Source: Flavicella sp964230805
GTDB lineage: Bacteria; Bacteroidota; Bacteroidia; Flavobacteriales; Flavobacteriaceae
Assembly: GCA_964230805.1 (NCBI GenBank)
Contig: CAXRIA010000039.1
Location: forward strand, 1-52,095
DNA length: 52,095 bases
Direction: 5' to 3'
Shown here: positions 17,092 to 26,048 of the stretch, one piece after another
How positions within the stretch are numbered: the first letter of the stretch is position 1
Layout of the letters: each line of letters starts with the position of its first letter
Position numbers and translations under genes: made by a program
The notes under the pieces: model-generated
What the model was told of the DNA's origin: nothing
Database searches by the model: none
The model's input: the letters and a program-made list of their open reading frames with translations, nothing else

Positions 17092-17727
17092 TTATTTAGT
17101 GGGTTCAGCATCGGATATGATCTGTGGGTACGCTTCTTTTACCTCCTTAATCACATCTTTCAAATCCTTATTCTCTTTGTCATTTGATGACAGTAACAAT
17201 AAATCCTCATAACTTTTACCCGCATATTTTCCTTTGATATGGGTTTTAGCATAACGATTTCTCAATTCTGTGTAGGCCGAAAGCAATTCGTTTTGCACTG
17301 TAATGTACATTCCATAAGAGGTTCCTCGATCACTTTGCACCGATATAATCGCTTTGTTTGGATGGTCTGAAGATTTTTCAGACTTTTTACCATTACAATA
17401 ATCACACGCAGTACCAGGTACCCCATCTATTTCTTTTCCTACACCGCCTCCATTGTCAAGAAAATCAATTGCAATTTGCTTTACATCTGCAATTTGTTTG
17501 ATTTCATCTTCAATCAACATTTCATCATTTCTGTTCAAGTTGATTTCAAGAATGTTCTTCATCTTGATGATCGGTGGTTCATAGTTCTCAGGCGGTTTTT
17601 CAGACAATTTCCTCGAAATTCCTGAATCGACATCCATCGTTGTTGTCACTAAGAAAAAAATCAGTAACAAGAAGGCGATATCCGCCATAGATCCCGCGTT
17701 AATTTCGGAGTTTTCTCTTCTAGCCAT
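17092..17727 (-). CDS. exbD: ExbD/TolR-family proton-channel protein with CxxC insertion
   Basis: This 211-residue ExbD has one membrane helix with Asp16 (GSMADIAFLLLIFFLVTTTM) and a periplasmic domain larger than the family average of about 140 residues. The extra length includes an insertion with a CDYC motif (Cys108 and Cys111), flanked by Gly, Lys and Ser, absent from the second ExbD. The pair could form a disulfide or bind metal in the periplasm. It is second-to-last in the exb operon. Confidence 0.93.
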   Translation of the reverse strand: MARRENSEINAGSMADIAFLLLIFFLVTTTMDVDSGISRKLSEKPPENYEPPIIKMKNILEINLNRNDEMLIEDEIKQIADVKQIAIDFLDNGGGVGKEIDGVPGTACDYCNGKKSEKSSDHPNKAIISVQSDRGTSYGMYITVQNELLSAYTELRNRYAKTHIKGKYAGKSYEDLLLLSSNDKENKDLKDVIKEVKEAYPQIISDAEPTK

Positions 17728-17734
17728 AGATGAA

Positions 17735-18193
17735 TTATTTTACGATTGATTTTACTCCACCTAAAACAATGGCAACAATCGCACCAACTCCTAACAATAC
17801 CGTATACCAAATACCTGTACTTACCCATCTCGATGGTGAACCTGCTTCTCCTCCTTCTAATACTTGCCCGGTAACATCCGTTACGGCAGCATCTGGAGAC
17901 ACCCCGTAAGATATTGCCAATAAGACAGCCAAAGCCGCAATTCCAATCAAGGATTTCTTCAAAGCTTCTGGTTTTTTAAGCAAGCTTAAGATAGAAAAAA
18001 TAACAGCTACACTCGCTACTACAATGAGCAATGCAATGGAAAAGGACACCAATGGCCCTACAATTCCTAAGGTTCCTTGCCCTTCTACGATCGCATCATC
18101 ACCTGTACTTACAATCCTAATAAAGAAATAAGCAGCAATGATAGCAATCAAGGCAACAAGACCTTTTAATATTTTTGAAAATTTAGCATTCAT
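17735..18193 (-). CDS. Conserved four-helix membrane protein of the exb operon
   Basis: This 152-residue protein has four probable membrane helices (about 9-26, 45-68, 81-95 and 126-147), short loops, and one periplasmic Gly/Glu-rich loop. It has no recognisable domain. It lies between exbB (8 bp upstream) and the first exbD (7 bp downstream), so it is almost certainly co-translated with them and may be an accessory subunit of the channel. I cannot name a family. Confidence 0.75.
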   Translation of the reverse strand: MNAKFSKILKGLVALIAIIAAYFFIRIVSTGDDAIVEGQGTLGIVGPLVSFSIALLIVVASVAVIFSILSLLKKPEALKKSLIGIAALAVLLAISYGVSPDAAVTDVTGQVLEGGEAGSPSRWVSTGIWYTVLLGVGAIVAIVLGGVKSIVK

Positions 18194-18201
18194 AAAATTT
18201 C

Positions 18202-18933
18202 TTATTTTTTAGCGCGAACCAAAAGGTCGATTAATGAAATAGATGCATCTTCCATGTCGTTTACAATTCCATCTACTTTTGAGATGATGTAGTTGTAAAA
18301 TACTTGTAAAATAATCGCTACTACCAAACCAAATACGGTGGTCAATAAGGCTACTTTAATCCCTCCTGCTACTACCGTTGGAGAAATATCTCCTGCCGCT
18401 TGAATCGAGTCAAATGCTCCAATCATACCGATTACAGTTCCCATAAACCCAAGCATCGGTGCCAAAGCGATAAACAAAGACAACCACGAGATGTTTTTTT
18501 CTAACAATCCCATTTGAACACCTCCGTAACCTACAACAGCTTTCTCAGCAGACTCAATTCCTTCTTCTGCTCTGTCCAATCCTTGATAAAAGATAGAGGC
18601 TACAGGTCCTTTGGTATTTCTACACACTTCTTTCGCAGCTTCTACACCACCAGAAGACAAAGCTTCGTCAACACTTGAAACCAATTTCTTCGTATTCGTA
18701 GTGGCCATATTCAAATAAATAATTCTTTCTATAGCAATGGCCAATCCTAAGATCAGTGCTACCAAAACAATACCCATAAAGAAAGGACCTCCCTCAATAA
18801 AACGTTGTTTCAATACTTGGTGGAAAGTTTCTGACTCTACTGCTTCTGCTGCTCCTTGAAATGCATATGAATTTTGAGTTGCTCCAAAAAACAATAAGCC
18901 TGTTGTTGCAAGGATTGTAAATACTTTTTTCAT
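18202..18933 (-). CDS. exbB: MotA/TolQ/ExbB proton-channel family protein
   Basis: This 243-residue ExbB-type subunit forms the pentameric proton channel around ExbD. A leader that looks like a signal sequence (MKKVFTILATTGLLFFGATQNSYAFQ) is followed by three helices: about 48-68, a long one at about 145-175 (LSLFIALAPMLGFMGTVIGMIGAF, the family signature) and about 188-215 (VALLTTVFGLVVAIILQVFYNYI). It is first in the operon exbB-152aa-exbD-exbD, and powers TonB-dependent uptake or, by family relation, envelope machines. Confidence 0.93.
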   Translation of the reverse strand: MKKVFTILATTGLLFFGATQNSYAFQGAAEAVESETFHQVLKQRFIEGGPFFMGIVLVALILGLAIAIERIIYLNMATTNTKKLVSSVDEALSSGGVEAAKEVCRNTKGPVASIFYQGLDRAEEGIESAEKAVVGYGGVQMGLLEKNISWLSLFIALAPMLGFMGTVIGMIGAFDSIQAAGDISPTVVAGGIKVALLTTVFGLVVAIILQVFYNYIISKVDGIVNDMEDASISLIDLLVRAKK

Positions 18934-18995
18934 TGTGATAAAATTAATTTATTATAAATATTAAAGGTTGTACATTCATTAACACGAAAAACATG

Positions 18996-19082
18996 CGGAG
19001 AGGAAGGGATTCGAACCCCCGTTACAATTTCTTGTAAACACGCTTTCCAAGCGTGCGCCTTAAGCCACTCGGCCACCTCTCC
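18996..19082 (-). tRNA. tRNA-Ser (anticodon GGA)
   Basis: The minus strand folds into a class II tRNA. The acceptor is GGAGAGG / CCTCTCC with discriminator G, the D arm contains GTGGCTTAAGGC, and the anticodon stem CACGC/GCGTG encloses TTGGAAA (anticodon GGA). A long variable arm (TTTACAAG...TTGTAA) precedes the T arm GGGGGTTCGAATCCC. It is 87 nt and CCA is not encoded. Confidence 0.95.
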
Positions 19083-19341
19083 GTAAAGCATTCGCTATTA
19101 AGGGACAGCAAGTAACAAAAAAATGTTCGTTTTTTAAAAAAAATGGGCACTTATTTACAGGAAAATTCTTTCTCAACAACCAATTTTGTCAATAATGAAT
19201 GAAAAGGGATTGTTTGTTGAATTTTAACTAAAAGAACCCGGCAAGGAGACTCTTTTTTTAGTAAAAACCTCGTGCAAAAATTTACCAATTACGCCAATTT
19301 CTATTGAGAACAGGTGTTTTTTACACACGAAAGAATTCCAC
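19083..19341. other. Intergenic spacer, no gene seen
   Basis: The spacer between tRNA-Ser and the accC terminator is AT-rich. I see no family-like reading frame and no convincing structured RNA. It probably carries the tRNA promoter, but no clear TAnnTTTG box is in place. Confidence 0.5.
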
Positions 19342-19377
19342 AAAAAAAAGAGCAACGTACACGTTGCTCTTTTTTCT
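19342..19377. terminator. Terminator downstream of accC, bidirectional
   Basis: The stem GAGCAACG / CGTTGCTC with loop TACA is flanked by an A-run on the left and a T-run on the right. It ends 16 bp from the accC stop on the minus strand. Confidence 0.85.
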
Positions 19378-19392
19378 TTTCATCTATAAATT

Positions 19393-20733
19393 TTAAGACT
19401 GCATCTCAAAATCTTCCATAAACTTGGTGGTGTAATTTCCAGAGACATAATCTGGATGATCCATCAATTGCCTGTGAAATGGAATCGTTGTTTTCACACC
19501 TTCAATTACAAATTCATCCAATGCTCGCTTCATCTTGTTAATTGCCTCTTCACGAGTCTGAGCAGTTGTGATTAATTTCGCCACCATAGAATCGTAATTT
19601 GGTGGAATGGCATATCCTGCATACACATGGGTATCTAATCGAACACCATGACCCCCAGGGGCGTGGAATGTTGTTATTTTACCAGGCGCTGGTCGAAATC
19701 CTTTGTGAGGATCTTCTGCATTGATACGACATTCAATCGAATGCATTTTTGGGAAATAGTGTTTCCCCGAAATTGGCACTCCAGCAGCCACTAAAATTTG
19801 CTCACGAATCAAATCAAAGTTAACCACTTCTTCGGTGATGGGATGCTCCACTTGAATACGCGTATTCATCTCCATGAAGTAAAAATTGCGGTCTTTGTCT
19901 ACCAAGAATTCAACAGTTCCTGCACCTTCATATTTGATAAACTCTGCAGCTTTCACAGCCGCGGCGCCCATCTTGTCGCGCAATTCATCTGTCATGAATG
20001 GCGATGGCGTCTCTTCTGTTAATTTCTGGTGTCTTCTTTGCACAGAACAATCTCTTTCAGAAAGGTGACATGCTTTGCCAAAAGAATCTCCTACAATTTG
20101 GATTTCTATATGACGCGGTTCTTGAATTAATTTTTCCAAGTACATGTCATTATTTCCAAAAGCAGCGAGTGATTCTTGACGGGCCGACTCCCATGCATCT
20201 TTCAATTCTTCTTTCGACCAAACGGCACGCATTCCTTTACCTCCACCTCCAGCAGAAGCTTTCAGCATTACAGGATATCCGGCCTCTTCAGCTAATTTTT
20301 CACATTGTTCAAAATCTTCTATCACACCTTCACTACCTGGAACACATGGAACACCAGCTGCAATCATCGTAGACTTTGCATTCGCCTTGTCTCCCATTCT
20401 ATCAATCATCTCCGCACTCGCTCCGATAAATTTGATATCGTGTTCTTCACATAGTTTTGAAAACTTAGAGTTTTCGGACAAGAATCCATAACCAGGGTGT
20501 ATGGCATCGGCATTTGTAATTTCAGCCGCCGCCAAAATATTCGACATTTTTAAATACGAATCTGTACTTGCTGCAGGTCCAATACACACGGCTTCATCCG
20601 CAAACTTCACATGCAAACTTTCTGCATCTGCCGTAGAATACACTGCCACCGTTTTGATACCCATTTCTTTACAGGTTCTAATAACACGCAATGCAATTTC
20701 GCCTCGGTTGGCGATCAATATTTTTTTAAACAT
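19393..20733 (-). CDS. accC: Acetyl-CoA carboxylase biotin carboxylase subunit
   Basis: AccC carboxylates the biotin on AccB with ATP and bicarbonate, the first step of fatty acid synthesis. The 446-residue protein shows all ATP-grasp landmarks: MFKKILIANRGEIALRVIRT at the N-terminus, the Gly-rich KASAGGGGKGMR loop, HIEIQIVGD, SERDCSVQRRHQKL, and the catalytic EMNTRIQVEHPITE. It lies downstream of accB (83 bp), the last gene of the strand that starts at pdxA. No carboxyltransferase genes are in the window. Confidence 0.97.
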   Translation of the reverse strand: MFKKILIANRGEIALRVIRTCKEMGIKTVAVYSTADAESLHVKFADEAVCIGPAASTDSYLKMSNILAAAEITNADAIHPGYGFLSENSKFSKLCEEHDIKFIGASAEMIDRMGDKANAKSTMIAAGVPCVPGSEGVIEDFEQCEKLAEEAGYPVMLKASAGGGGKGMRAVWSKEELKDAWESARQESLAAFGNNDMYLEKLIQEPRHIEIQIVGDSFGKACHLSERDCSVQRRHQKLTEETPSPFMTDELRDKMGAAAVKAAEFIKYEGAGTVEFLVDKDRNFYFMEMNTRIQVEHPITEEVVNFDLIREQILVAAGVPISGKHYFPKMHSIECRINAEDPHKGFRPAPGKITTFHAPGGHGVRLDTHVYAGYAIPPNYDSMVAKLITTAQTREEAINKMKRALDEFVIEGVKTTIPFHRQLMDHPDYVSGNYTTKFMEDFEMQS

Positions 20734-20816
20734 AATTCTCTGTTTTTTTCGTTACCTTAAGTCTTAAAAAAACGGGGATCCGTCTTTTTCAAAACAAATT
20801 CACCATTATGTTTTCT

Positions 20817-21311
20817 TTAGGAAGGATCTACCAAAAATAAGGGTTGTCCAAATTCAACTGGCGATGAATCTTCTACCAAAATTTTCACAATCTTACCAGA
20901 TACTTCTGATTCAATTTCATTGAAAAGTTTCATGGCTTCAATGACACAAACAATAGAATCTTCATTTACGACATCTCCTACCTCAACAAACATAGGTTTG
21001 TCAGGAGAAGGTTTTCTATAAAACGTTCCGATGATCGGAGAAGTAATGGTCAAGTATTTTGATTCATCATCAGCAGGTGCTGGCTTTTCTTTTGCCGGTG
21101 CAGGAGCTGCAGGGGCAGCTTCAACTGGCGCAATTGTCTGAGCCGTCACAGGAATCTGTGAAGCTGGAACAGCTTGCTGTACAATTGTTGTTTCTGTTTT
21201 TTCAGAACCTGTTTTGACAGTAATCTTGATGTCTTCCATCTCTAATTTCACTTCACTTGCACCCGATTTGGCTACAAATTTTATCAAATTTTGAATGTCC
21301 TTTAAATCCAT
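20817..21311 (-). CDS. accB: Biotin carboxyl carrier protein of acetyl-CoA carboxylase
   Basis: AccB carries the carboxybiotin between AccC and the carboxyltransferase. It has 164 residues. The N-terminal segment is followed by an Ala/Pro-rich flexible linker (about 47-80), then the biotinyl domain (SPIIGTFYRKPSPDKPMFVEVGD) with the biotinylation site EAMKLFNE at Lys128. It is 35 bp downstream of fabH and upstream of accC on the same strand. Confidence 0.96.
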   Translation of the reverse strand: MDLKDIQNLIKFVAKSGASEVKLEMEDIKITVKTGSEKTETTIVQQAVPASQIPVTAQTIAPVEAAPAAPAPAKEKPAPADDESKYLTITSPIIGTFYRKPSPDKPMFVEVGDVVNEDSIVCVIEAMKLFNEIESEVSGKIVKILVEDSSPVEFGQPLFLVDPS

Positions 21312-21346
21312 ACGAAAGAGGTTGTTTTTGTTATTAAGTTATGTTA

Positions 21347-22342
21347 TTAAGAATTGTAAGCCCATTTCAGATAGGCTGCTCCCCAAGTAAATCCACCGCC
21401 AAAGGCAGCAAATACTATGTTGTCTCCTTTTTTTAGTTGTTTTTCATAATCGGCCAATAGCAAAGGTAGTGTCGCCGAAGTGGTATTTCCGTAATGCTCA
21501 ATATTCACCATTACTTTGTCCATATCCAACTTTACTCTTCTCGCCGTAGCTTCTATAATTCGACTGTTGGCCTGATGTGGTGCCAACCAATCTATATCTT
21601 CATTGGTTAACTTATTTCTTTTCAGAATTTTTTCACTCGCATCTGCCATATTGGAAACCGCGTATTTAAAAACCGTTTTCCCTTCTTGCTTGATGTAATG
21701 TTTTCTGTTTTTTAGGGTTTCTTCAGTTGTAGGCATTAGGGAACCTCCGGCTTCAATTCTCAAGAATTCACGGCCAATTCCGTCACTTCTCAAATATTCG
21801 TCTTGCAAACCTAAGCCTTCTTCGCTCGGTTCAAAAAGAGCCGCTCCAGCCCCATCTCCAAAAATAATGCAGGTGGTACGATCGGTGTAATCAACAATGG
21901 AAGACATCTTATCTGCTCCTATCACCAATACTTTTTTGTATTTGCCAGACTCTATGTACACAGCAGCTGTTGACATTGCATATAAAAAACTTGAACAAGC
22001 CGCCTGCAAATCATACCCAAAAGCATTGACTGCGCCAATTTCACTGGCAACATATACTGCTGTGGAGGCTACATTCATATCAGGGGTAGCCGTTCCAATA
22101 ATTACCATGTCGATTTCAGTAGGATCTAGATCTCTTTTTTCAATAAGATCTTTTGCCGCTTGAATGGCCAAATAAGAAGTGGCCTTGTCTGCATCTTTTA
22201 AGATTCTCCTTTCTTTAATTCCTGTTCGTGTGTAAATCCACTCGTCATTGGTGTCAACCAAAGTCTCCAGCTCTTTGTTCGTGAGAGCATAGTCAGGAAC
22301 ATATTTTCCTACCGCTGTAATGGCTGCAGTTATTTTACTCAT
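21347..22342 (-). CDS. fabH: 3-oxoacyl-ACP synthase III (FabH)
   Basis: FabH condenses acetyl-CoA (or a branched acyl-CoA) with malonyl-ACP to start fatty acid synthesis. The 331-residue protein has the full Cys-His-Asn triad: Cys116 in DLQAACSSFLYAM, His256 in DWLAPHQANSRI, and Asn286 in HYGNTTSATLPL. The GxGGG-type C-terminal loop AAFGGGFTWGAAYLKW is intact. It lies in the conserved rpmF-fabH-accB-accC neighbourhood. Confidence 0.96.
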   Translation of the reverse strand: MSKITAAITAVGKYVPDYALTNKELETLVDTNDEWIYTRTGIKERRILKDADKATSYLAIQAAKDLIEKRDLDPTEIDMVIIGTATPDMNVASTAVYVASEIGAVNAFGYDLQAACSSFLYAMSTAAVYIESGKYKKVLVIGADKMSSIVDYTDRTTCIIFGDGAGAALFEPSEEGLGLQDEYLRSDGIGREFLRIEAGGSLMPTTEETLKNRKHYIKQEGKTVFKYAVSNMADASEKILKRNKLTNEDIDWLAPHQANSRIIEATARRVKLDMDKVMVNIEHYGNTTSATLPLLLADYEKQLKKGDNIVFAAFGGGFTWGAAYLKWAYNS

Positions 22343-22468
22343 ATCCTAAAAATTTACTCGCTTCAATTCGTCCTATTTTCGAAAAAAAAGAATGCCCAAA
22401 GTAATGAAATTTATTCCACTTTGTGACCAAAAAGAAGCAATAATTACTGTTTTCAACCTTCAAACAAG

Positions 22469-22497
22469 AAAAAACCCTCTGAAAACGAGGGTTTTAA
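22469..22497 (-). terminator. Terminator downstream of rpmF
   Basis: A 9-bp stem AAAACCCTC / GAGGGTTTT with loop TGAAAAC has A/T tails. It lies 22 bp past the rpmF stop, so fabH downstream probably has its own promoter or depends on read-through. Confidence 0.75.
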
Positions 22498-22518
22498 AAA
22501 TTTGAAATCTGCTAAAGT

Positions 22519-22713
22519 TTACGCTTCTGCTTCTACAGAATCGATTACAATTTGTCCTTTGTAATACAACTTTCCTTCATGCCAGTGTGCTCTGTGGTAC
22601 AAGTGTGCTTCTCCCGTTGTTGGGTCCACAGCTACTTGAGGAGCCACGGCTTTGTAATGCGTTCTTCTTTTGTCTCTTCTTTGTTTAGATATCTTTCTCT
22701 TTGGATGTGCCAT
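22519..22713 (-). CDS. rpmF: 50S ribosomal protein L32
   Basis: This 64-residue, highly basic L32 has the typical start MAHPKRKISKQRRDKRRTHYK. The zinc-binding cysteines found in some L32 proteins are absent; the matching region reads TGEAHLYHRAHWHEGKLYYKG, which fits the Cys-less Bacteroidota form. Its start codon lies 26 bp inside the end of the upstream DUF177 gene, indicating translational coupling. Confidence 0.95.
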   Translation of the reverse strand: MAHPKRKISKQRRDKRRTHYKAVAPQVAVDPTTGEAHLYHRAHWHEGKLYYKGQIVIDSVEAEA

Positions 22714-23248
22714 TGTGGTGATTTTTATCTATTAATAATTCTTTTAGCTTTCCCCATCTTGGGTCCGCTATTTCGTTTGATGTTTCGTTTTTATTTAATT
22801 CTTCTAACTTCTCAAATATTGCCGTATTTTTCTCTTCATCTTGCGCCATGGGGCTAACTCTCTTTGAAGGAACACCCAAGGCAATCATTTCATAAATGTA
22901 CTGCGCTACGCTTATTTGGTGTTCTGAATGGGGAATGACTAATATTTCCTCATTTTCATCATTGAATGCTTCGCCAAACTTCACAATTAAAGAAAGACTT
23001 CCTTTTGTTTCCAAGTCAAACAATTCTCCAGTCAGGTCACAAGGAACTTGTACGGTGCCTTGGTAGGAAAAATCTAACTCCAATAAGGTTGTCTTTTTTA
23101 CAAAGATCAAATCTACAACTATGTCTGCTTTCTCGTACTCTTCGTAGTTAAAAGCGTCAAAGAACTTTTTATCAATCTGATATTCAAACCGATGTTCACC
23201 TTCTTTCAAACCTATAAAAGAAATAACAAATTCTTTTAATACTTTCAT
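22685..23248 (-). CDS. DUF177 (YceD-like) protein, linked to 23S rRNA/L32
   Basis: YceD/DUF177 proteins are encoded next to rpmF in most bacteria and are linked to 23S rRNA accumulation. From the ATG at 23248 (MKVLKEFVISFIGLKEGEHRFEY) the protein has 187 residues. It keeps the core VQVPCDLTGELF followed by a beta-rich stretch and an acidic segment. The CxxC seen in many homologues is reduced to one Cys. An ATG three codons upstream is also possible. The 3' end overlaps rpmF by 29 bp. Confidence 0.85.
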   Translation of the reverse strand: MKVLKEFVISFIGLKEGEHRFEYQIDKKFFDAFNYEEYEKADIVVDLIFVKKTTLLELDFSYQGTVQVPCDLTGELFDLETKGSLSLIVKFGEAFNDENEEILVIPHSEHQISVAQYIYEMIALGVPSKRVSPMAQDEEKNTAIFEKLEELNKNETSNEIADPRWGKLKELLIDKNHHNGTSKEKDI

Positions 23249-23323
23249 TTTGAACATTAATTTGAGCGTGCAAAGATATAAAAATTCATTCTAAAAAAAG
23301 GAAAGAATTTGATTTTTATACCC

Positions 23324-24367
23324 TTAACGCATTTTTTTGATTTTCAGCCTATTTTCTGAAAGTCTTTTGTACTGACTTCGTGTCTTAAAAATTTCCAAGC
23401 CTGTAAAAAGGGCTTCTTTAAATGAGGAAGCATTGGCTTCTCCTTTCCCTGCAATTTCAAAGGCAGTTCCATGATCTGGTGAGGTTCTTATCCCTGACAA
23501 ACCTGCCGTAAAATTCACCCCACTTCCGAAAGCAATGGTTTTAAATGCCACCAGCCCTTGATCGTGGTACATTGCCAAAACACCGTCAAACTTTTGGTAA
23601 TTTTGAGATCCAAAAAACCCGTCTGCTGCATAAGGCCCGTAGACCAATTTGCCTTTTTCCTGAATTTCAAGCAATGTGGGTCGAATCAATTCTTCATCTT
23701 CATTCCCGATTACGCCATTGTCTCCGCAGTGGGGGTTGAGCCCCAAAACGGCAATTTTTGGTTTGGGAACACCAAAATCCTGTACCAAGGTCTGATGCAT
23801 AATTTCTACCTTTTTCAAAATCAGTTCCTTGGTAATTTTCTCTGCTACTTTTGAAACCGGTACATGACCCGTTACCAAACCCAAACGAAGTCCCTCTGTC
23901 ATTAAAATCATCAAACTCTCGCCTTCTAATTTCGATTCCAAAAACTCGGTATGGCCTGCAAAATCAAATGTTTCGGATTGGATATTGTCTTTGCTAATGG
24001 GTGCTGTAACCAAAAGATCTATTTTCCCTTCTTTTAAAGCCTCAGTGGCTGCCTCCAAAGACAACAAAGCATGCGCCCCAGATTGAGCTGTCGGAGTTCC
24101 CATTTGCATCCCCACTTCTTGATCCCATACATTCAAAACATTTAGCTTATTGGGACTTATTTTATCCAAATGTTGAATCCCGAATGGCTGCAATTCAAAT
24201 TGTGCAAATTTTTTATGAAAGGAGACTACTTTTGAGCTCCCAAAAATAACAGGTGTACAAAAATCTAACATTCGCTTGTCGGCAAAGGTTTTTAGTATCA
24301 CCTCCAAACCAATACCATTCAAATCTCCGACTGAAATCCCTACAATTATTTTCTTTTCTTTCTCCAT
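23324..24367 (-). CDS. pdxA: 4-hydroxythreonine-4-phosphate dehydrogenase (PdxA)
   Basis: PdxA oxidises 4-phospho-hydroxy-L-threonine for pyridoxal phosphate synthesis. At 347 residues, it has the metal-binding histidines in context: FAGHTEFLESKL, GLNPHCGDNG and AMYHDQGLVAFKT, plus GVNFTAGLSGIRTSPDHGTAFEIAGKG. It starts the long minus-strand gene row toward accC and is divergent from ribE, with overlapping promoters. Confidence 0.96.
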   Translation of the reverse strand: MEKEKKIIVGISVGDLNGIGLEVILKTFADKRMLDFCTPVIFGSSKVVSFHKKFAQFELQPFGIQHLDKISPNKLNVLNVWDQEVGMQMGTPTAQSGAHALLSLEAATEALKEGKIDLLVTAPISKDNIQSETFDFAGHTEFLESKLEGESLMILMTEGLRLGLVTGHVPVSKVAEKITKELILKKVEIMHQTLVQDFGVPKPKIAVLGLNPHCGDNGVIGNEDEELIRPTLLEIQEKGKLVYGPYAADGFFGSQNYQKFDGVLAMYHDQGLVAFKTIAFGSGVNFTAGLSGIRTSPDHGTAFEIAGKGEANASSFKEALFTGLEIFKTRSQYKRLSENRLKIKKMR

Positions 24368-24387
24368 TCAAGTCTTTATATTATTCT

Positions 24388-24409
24388 TATTTTTGAGAAT
24401 TCAAAAGTA
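24388..24409. promoter_or_regulatory. Back-to-back -7 boxes of ribE (+) and pdxA (-)
   Basis: TATTTTTG at 24388-24395 on the plus strand and TACTTTTG at 24402-24409 on the minus strand face outward across 6 bp of the 61-bp divergent spacer. Transcription of the two genes should compete. Confidence 0.5.
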
Positions 24410-24428
24410 ATCAAATAAATTGAGATAG

Positions 24429-25013
24429 ATGTTTACAGGAATTATAGAAGCCCTTGGAATTGTCAGAGGTATTCAGAAAGAAAACAACAACTTGCACTTG
24501 CAAATTGAAAGTTCATTTGCGCCTGAATTAAAAATTGATCAGAGTGTTGCTCACAATGGTGTTTGTTTGACGGTTGTCGAAATTGAAGGCCATGTTTACA
24601 CGGTAACTGCTATCAAAGAAACTCTCGAAAAAACAAATCTAAACGCAATCGCCATTGGAGACCTTATCAATTTGGAAAGAGGCATGAAATTAGGGGATCG
24701 TTTGGATGGACATATTGTTCAAGGACATGTAGATCAAACGGCTATTTGCCAATCCATTACCAATGAAAATGGAAGCTGGATTTTTACATTTGAATACGAT
24801 TCCAAGCAGAACAACGTCACTATTGAAAAAGGATCTATTACAGTAAACGGAACGAGTTTGACTGTTGTGAATTCAGAAAAAAACAGTTTTAGCGTAGCCA
24901 TCATACCGTATACTTACGAGCATACTGTTTTTCATACCTTTGAAAAAGGCACGGTTGTCAATCTGGAATTTGATGTGATTGGAAAATACGTGGCTCGCTT
25001 GATGGACAATTAA
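24429..25013 (+). CDS. ribE: Riboflavin synthase, alpha chain
   Basis: Riboflavin synthase dismutates two lumazines into riboflavin. The 194-residue protein has two tandem lumazine-binding repeats: MFTGIIEALGIV...VAHNGVCLTVVEIEG, then LDGHIVQGHVDQTAI...ITVNGTSLTVVNSEKNSFSVAIIPYT. The C-terminus (VNLEFDVIGKYVARLM) is complete. There is no FMN riboswitch-like leader: the start lies only 61 bp from pdxA. Its stop overlaps that of the convergent arsenite transporter by 4 bp. Confidence 0.96.
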   Translation: MFTGIIEALGIVRGIQKENNNLHLQIESSFAPELKIDQSVAHNGVCLTVVEIEGHVYTVTAIKETLEKTNLNAIAIGDLINLERGMKLGDRLDGHIVQGHVDQTAICQSITNENGSWIFTFEYDSKQNNVTIEKGSITVNGTSLTVVNSEKNSFSVAIIPYTYEHTVFHTFEKGTVVNLEFDVIGKYVARLMDN

Positions 25014-26044
25014 AAAATTTTTTTTCGCAGCCAAAAAGAAGCTTTTACTAACAATATGAGCGCAGGCACCTCTACCAGTGGACCAATAACCCCAGCAAAT
25101 GCTTGTCCAGAATTCAACCCAAACACTGCAATGGCAACCGCAATGGCAAGTTCAAAATTATTCCCCGATGCGGTAAAGGCAACCGAGGCCGTTTTATCAT
25201 AAGTGGCTCCCATGGCTTTGCTAGAGAAAAAACCAATCACAAACATCACGACAAAGTAAATCAACAAAGGAACCGCTATCAACACCACATCCATAGGGAT
25301 AGAAACGATCAGCTCTCCTTTCAACGAAAACATAATCACAATGGTAAACAAAAGTGCTACCAATGTCATCGGTGCAACGGTGGGAATGAATTGCTGTGTA
25401 TACCAAACCTCTCCTTTGATTTTAACCAAAATCAAACGGCTCGCAATTCCCAACAAAAATGGAATTCCTAAATAAATGGCTACACTCTCTGCAATGGTTT
25501 GTATCGAAATGTCCACAATCGCGCCTTCAAAACCAAAATACGGAGGTAGTATCGTGATAAAAAACCACGCATAAAAACTATAAACAAAAACTTGAAAAAT
25601 ACTATTCAAAGCCACCAAACCAGCGCCGTATTCACTACTTCCTTCTGCAAGATCGTTCCAAACCAATACCATGGCAATGCAACGTGCAAGACCAATCAAA
25701 ATTAGCCCAACCATGTACTCCGGATTTTCATGTAAGAAAATCAAGGCCAAAGCAAACATCAATACAGGGCCAACAATCCAATTTAACAACAAGGAAACAG
25801 CTACAATTTTGGTATCTCGAAAAACTTTTGGCAACAAGGCGTAATTTACCTTTGCCAAAGGTGGATACATCATCACAATCAAACCGATGGCAATGGGAAT
25901 GTTTGTCGCTCCACTCTGAAAAGAGTGAATCGTATTAGAAAAATTTGGAAAAAAATATCCAATAGCCACCCCGAACAGCATGGCCACAAAGATCCACAAA
26001 GTCAGATTCCGATCTAAGAAATTTAATTTTTTTGGTACTGCCAT
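25010..26044 (-). CDS. acr3: ACR3-type arsenite efflux transporter
   Basis: This 344-residue transporter has about ten membrane helices and exports arsenite using the proton motive force. Family marks are the helix with GLARCIAMVLVWNDLA (the Cys is required for transport in characterised ACR3), VASTASGN-like VAFTASGNNFELAIAVAIAVFG, and the final GPLVEVPALILLV. It is the third gene of the arsR-arsC-acr3 set, starting 4 bp after arsC. Confidence 0.95.
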   Translation of the reverse strand: MAVPKKLNFLDRNLTLWIFVAMLFGVAIGYFFPNFSNTIHSFQSGATNIPIAIGLIVMMYPPLAKVNYALLPKVFRDTKIVAVSLLLNWIVGPVLMFALALIFLHENPEYMVGLILIGLARCIAMVLVWNDLAEGSSEYGAGLVALNSIFQVFVYSFYAWFFITILPPYFGFEGAIVDISIQTIAESVAIYLGIPFLLGIASRLILVKIKGEVWYTQQFIPTVAPMTLVALLFTIVIMFSLKGELIVSIPMDVVLIAVPLLIYFVVMFVIGFFSSKAMGATYDKTASVAFTASGNNFELAIAVAIAVFGLNSGQAFAGVIGPLVEVPALILLVKASFWLRKKIF

Positions 26045-26048
26045 CGTT

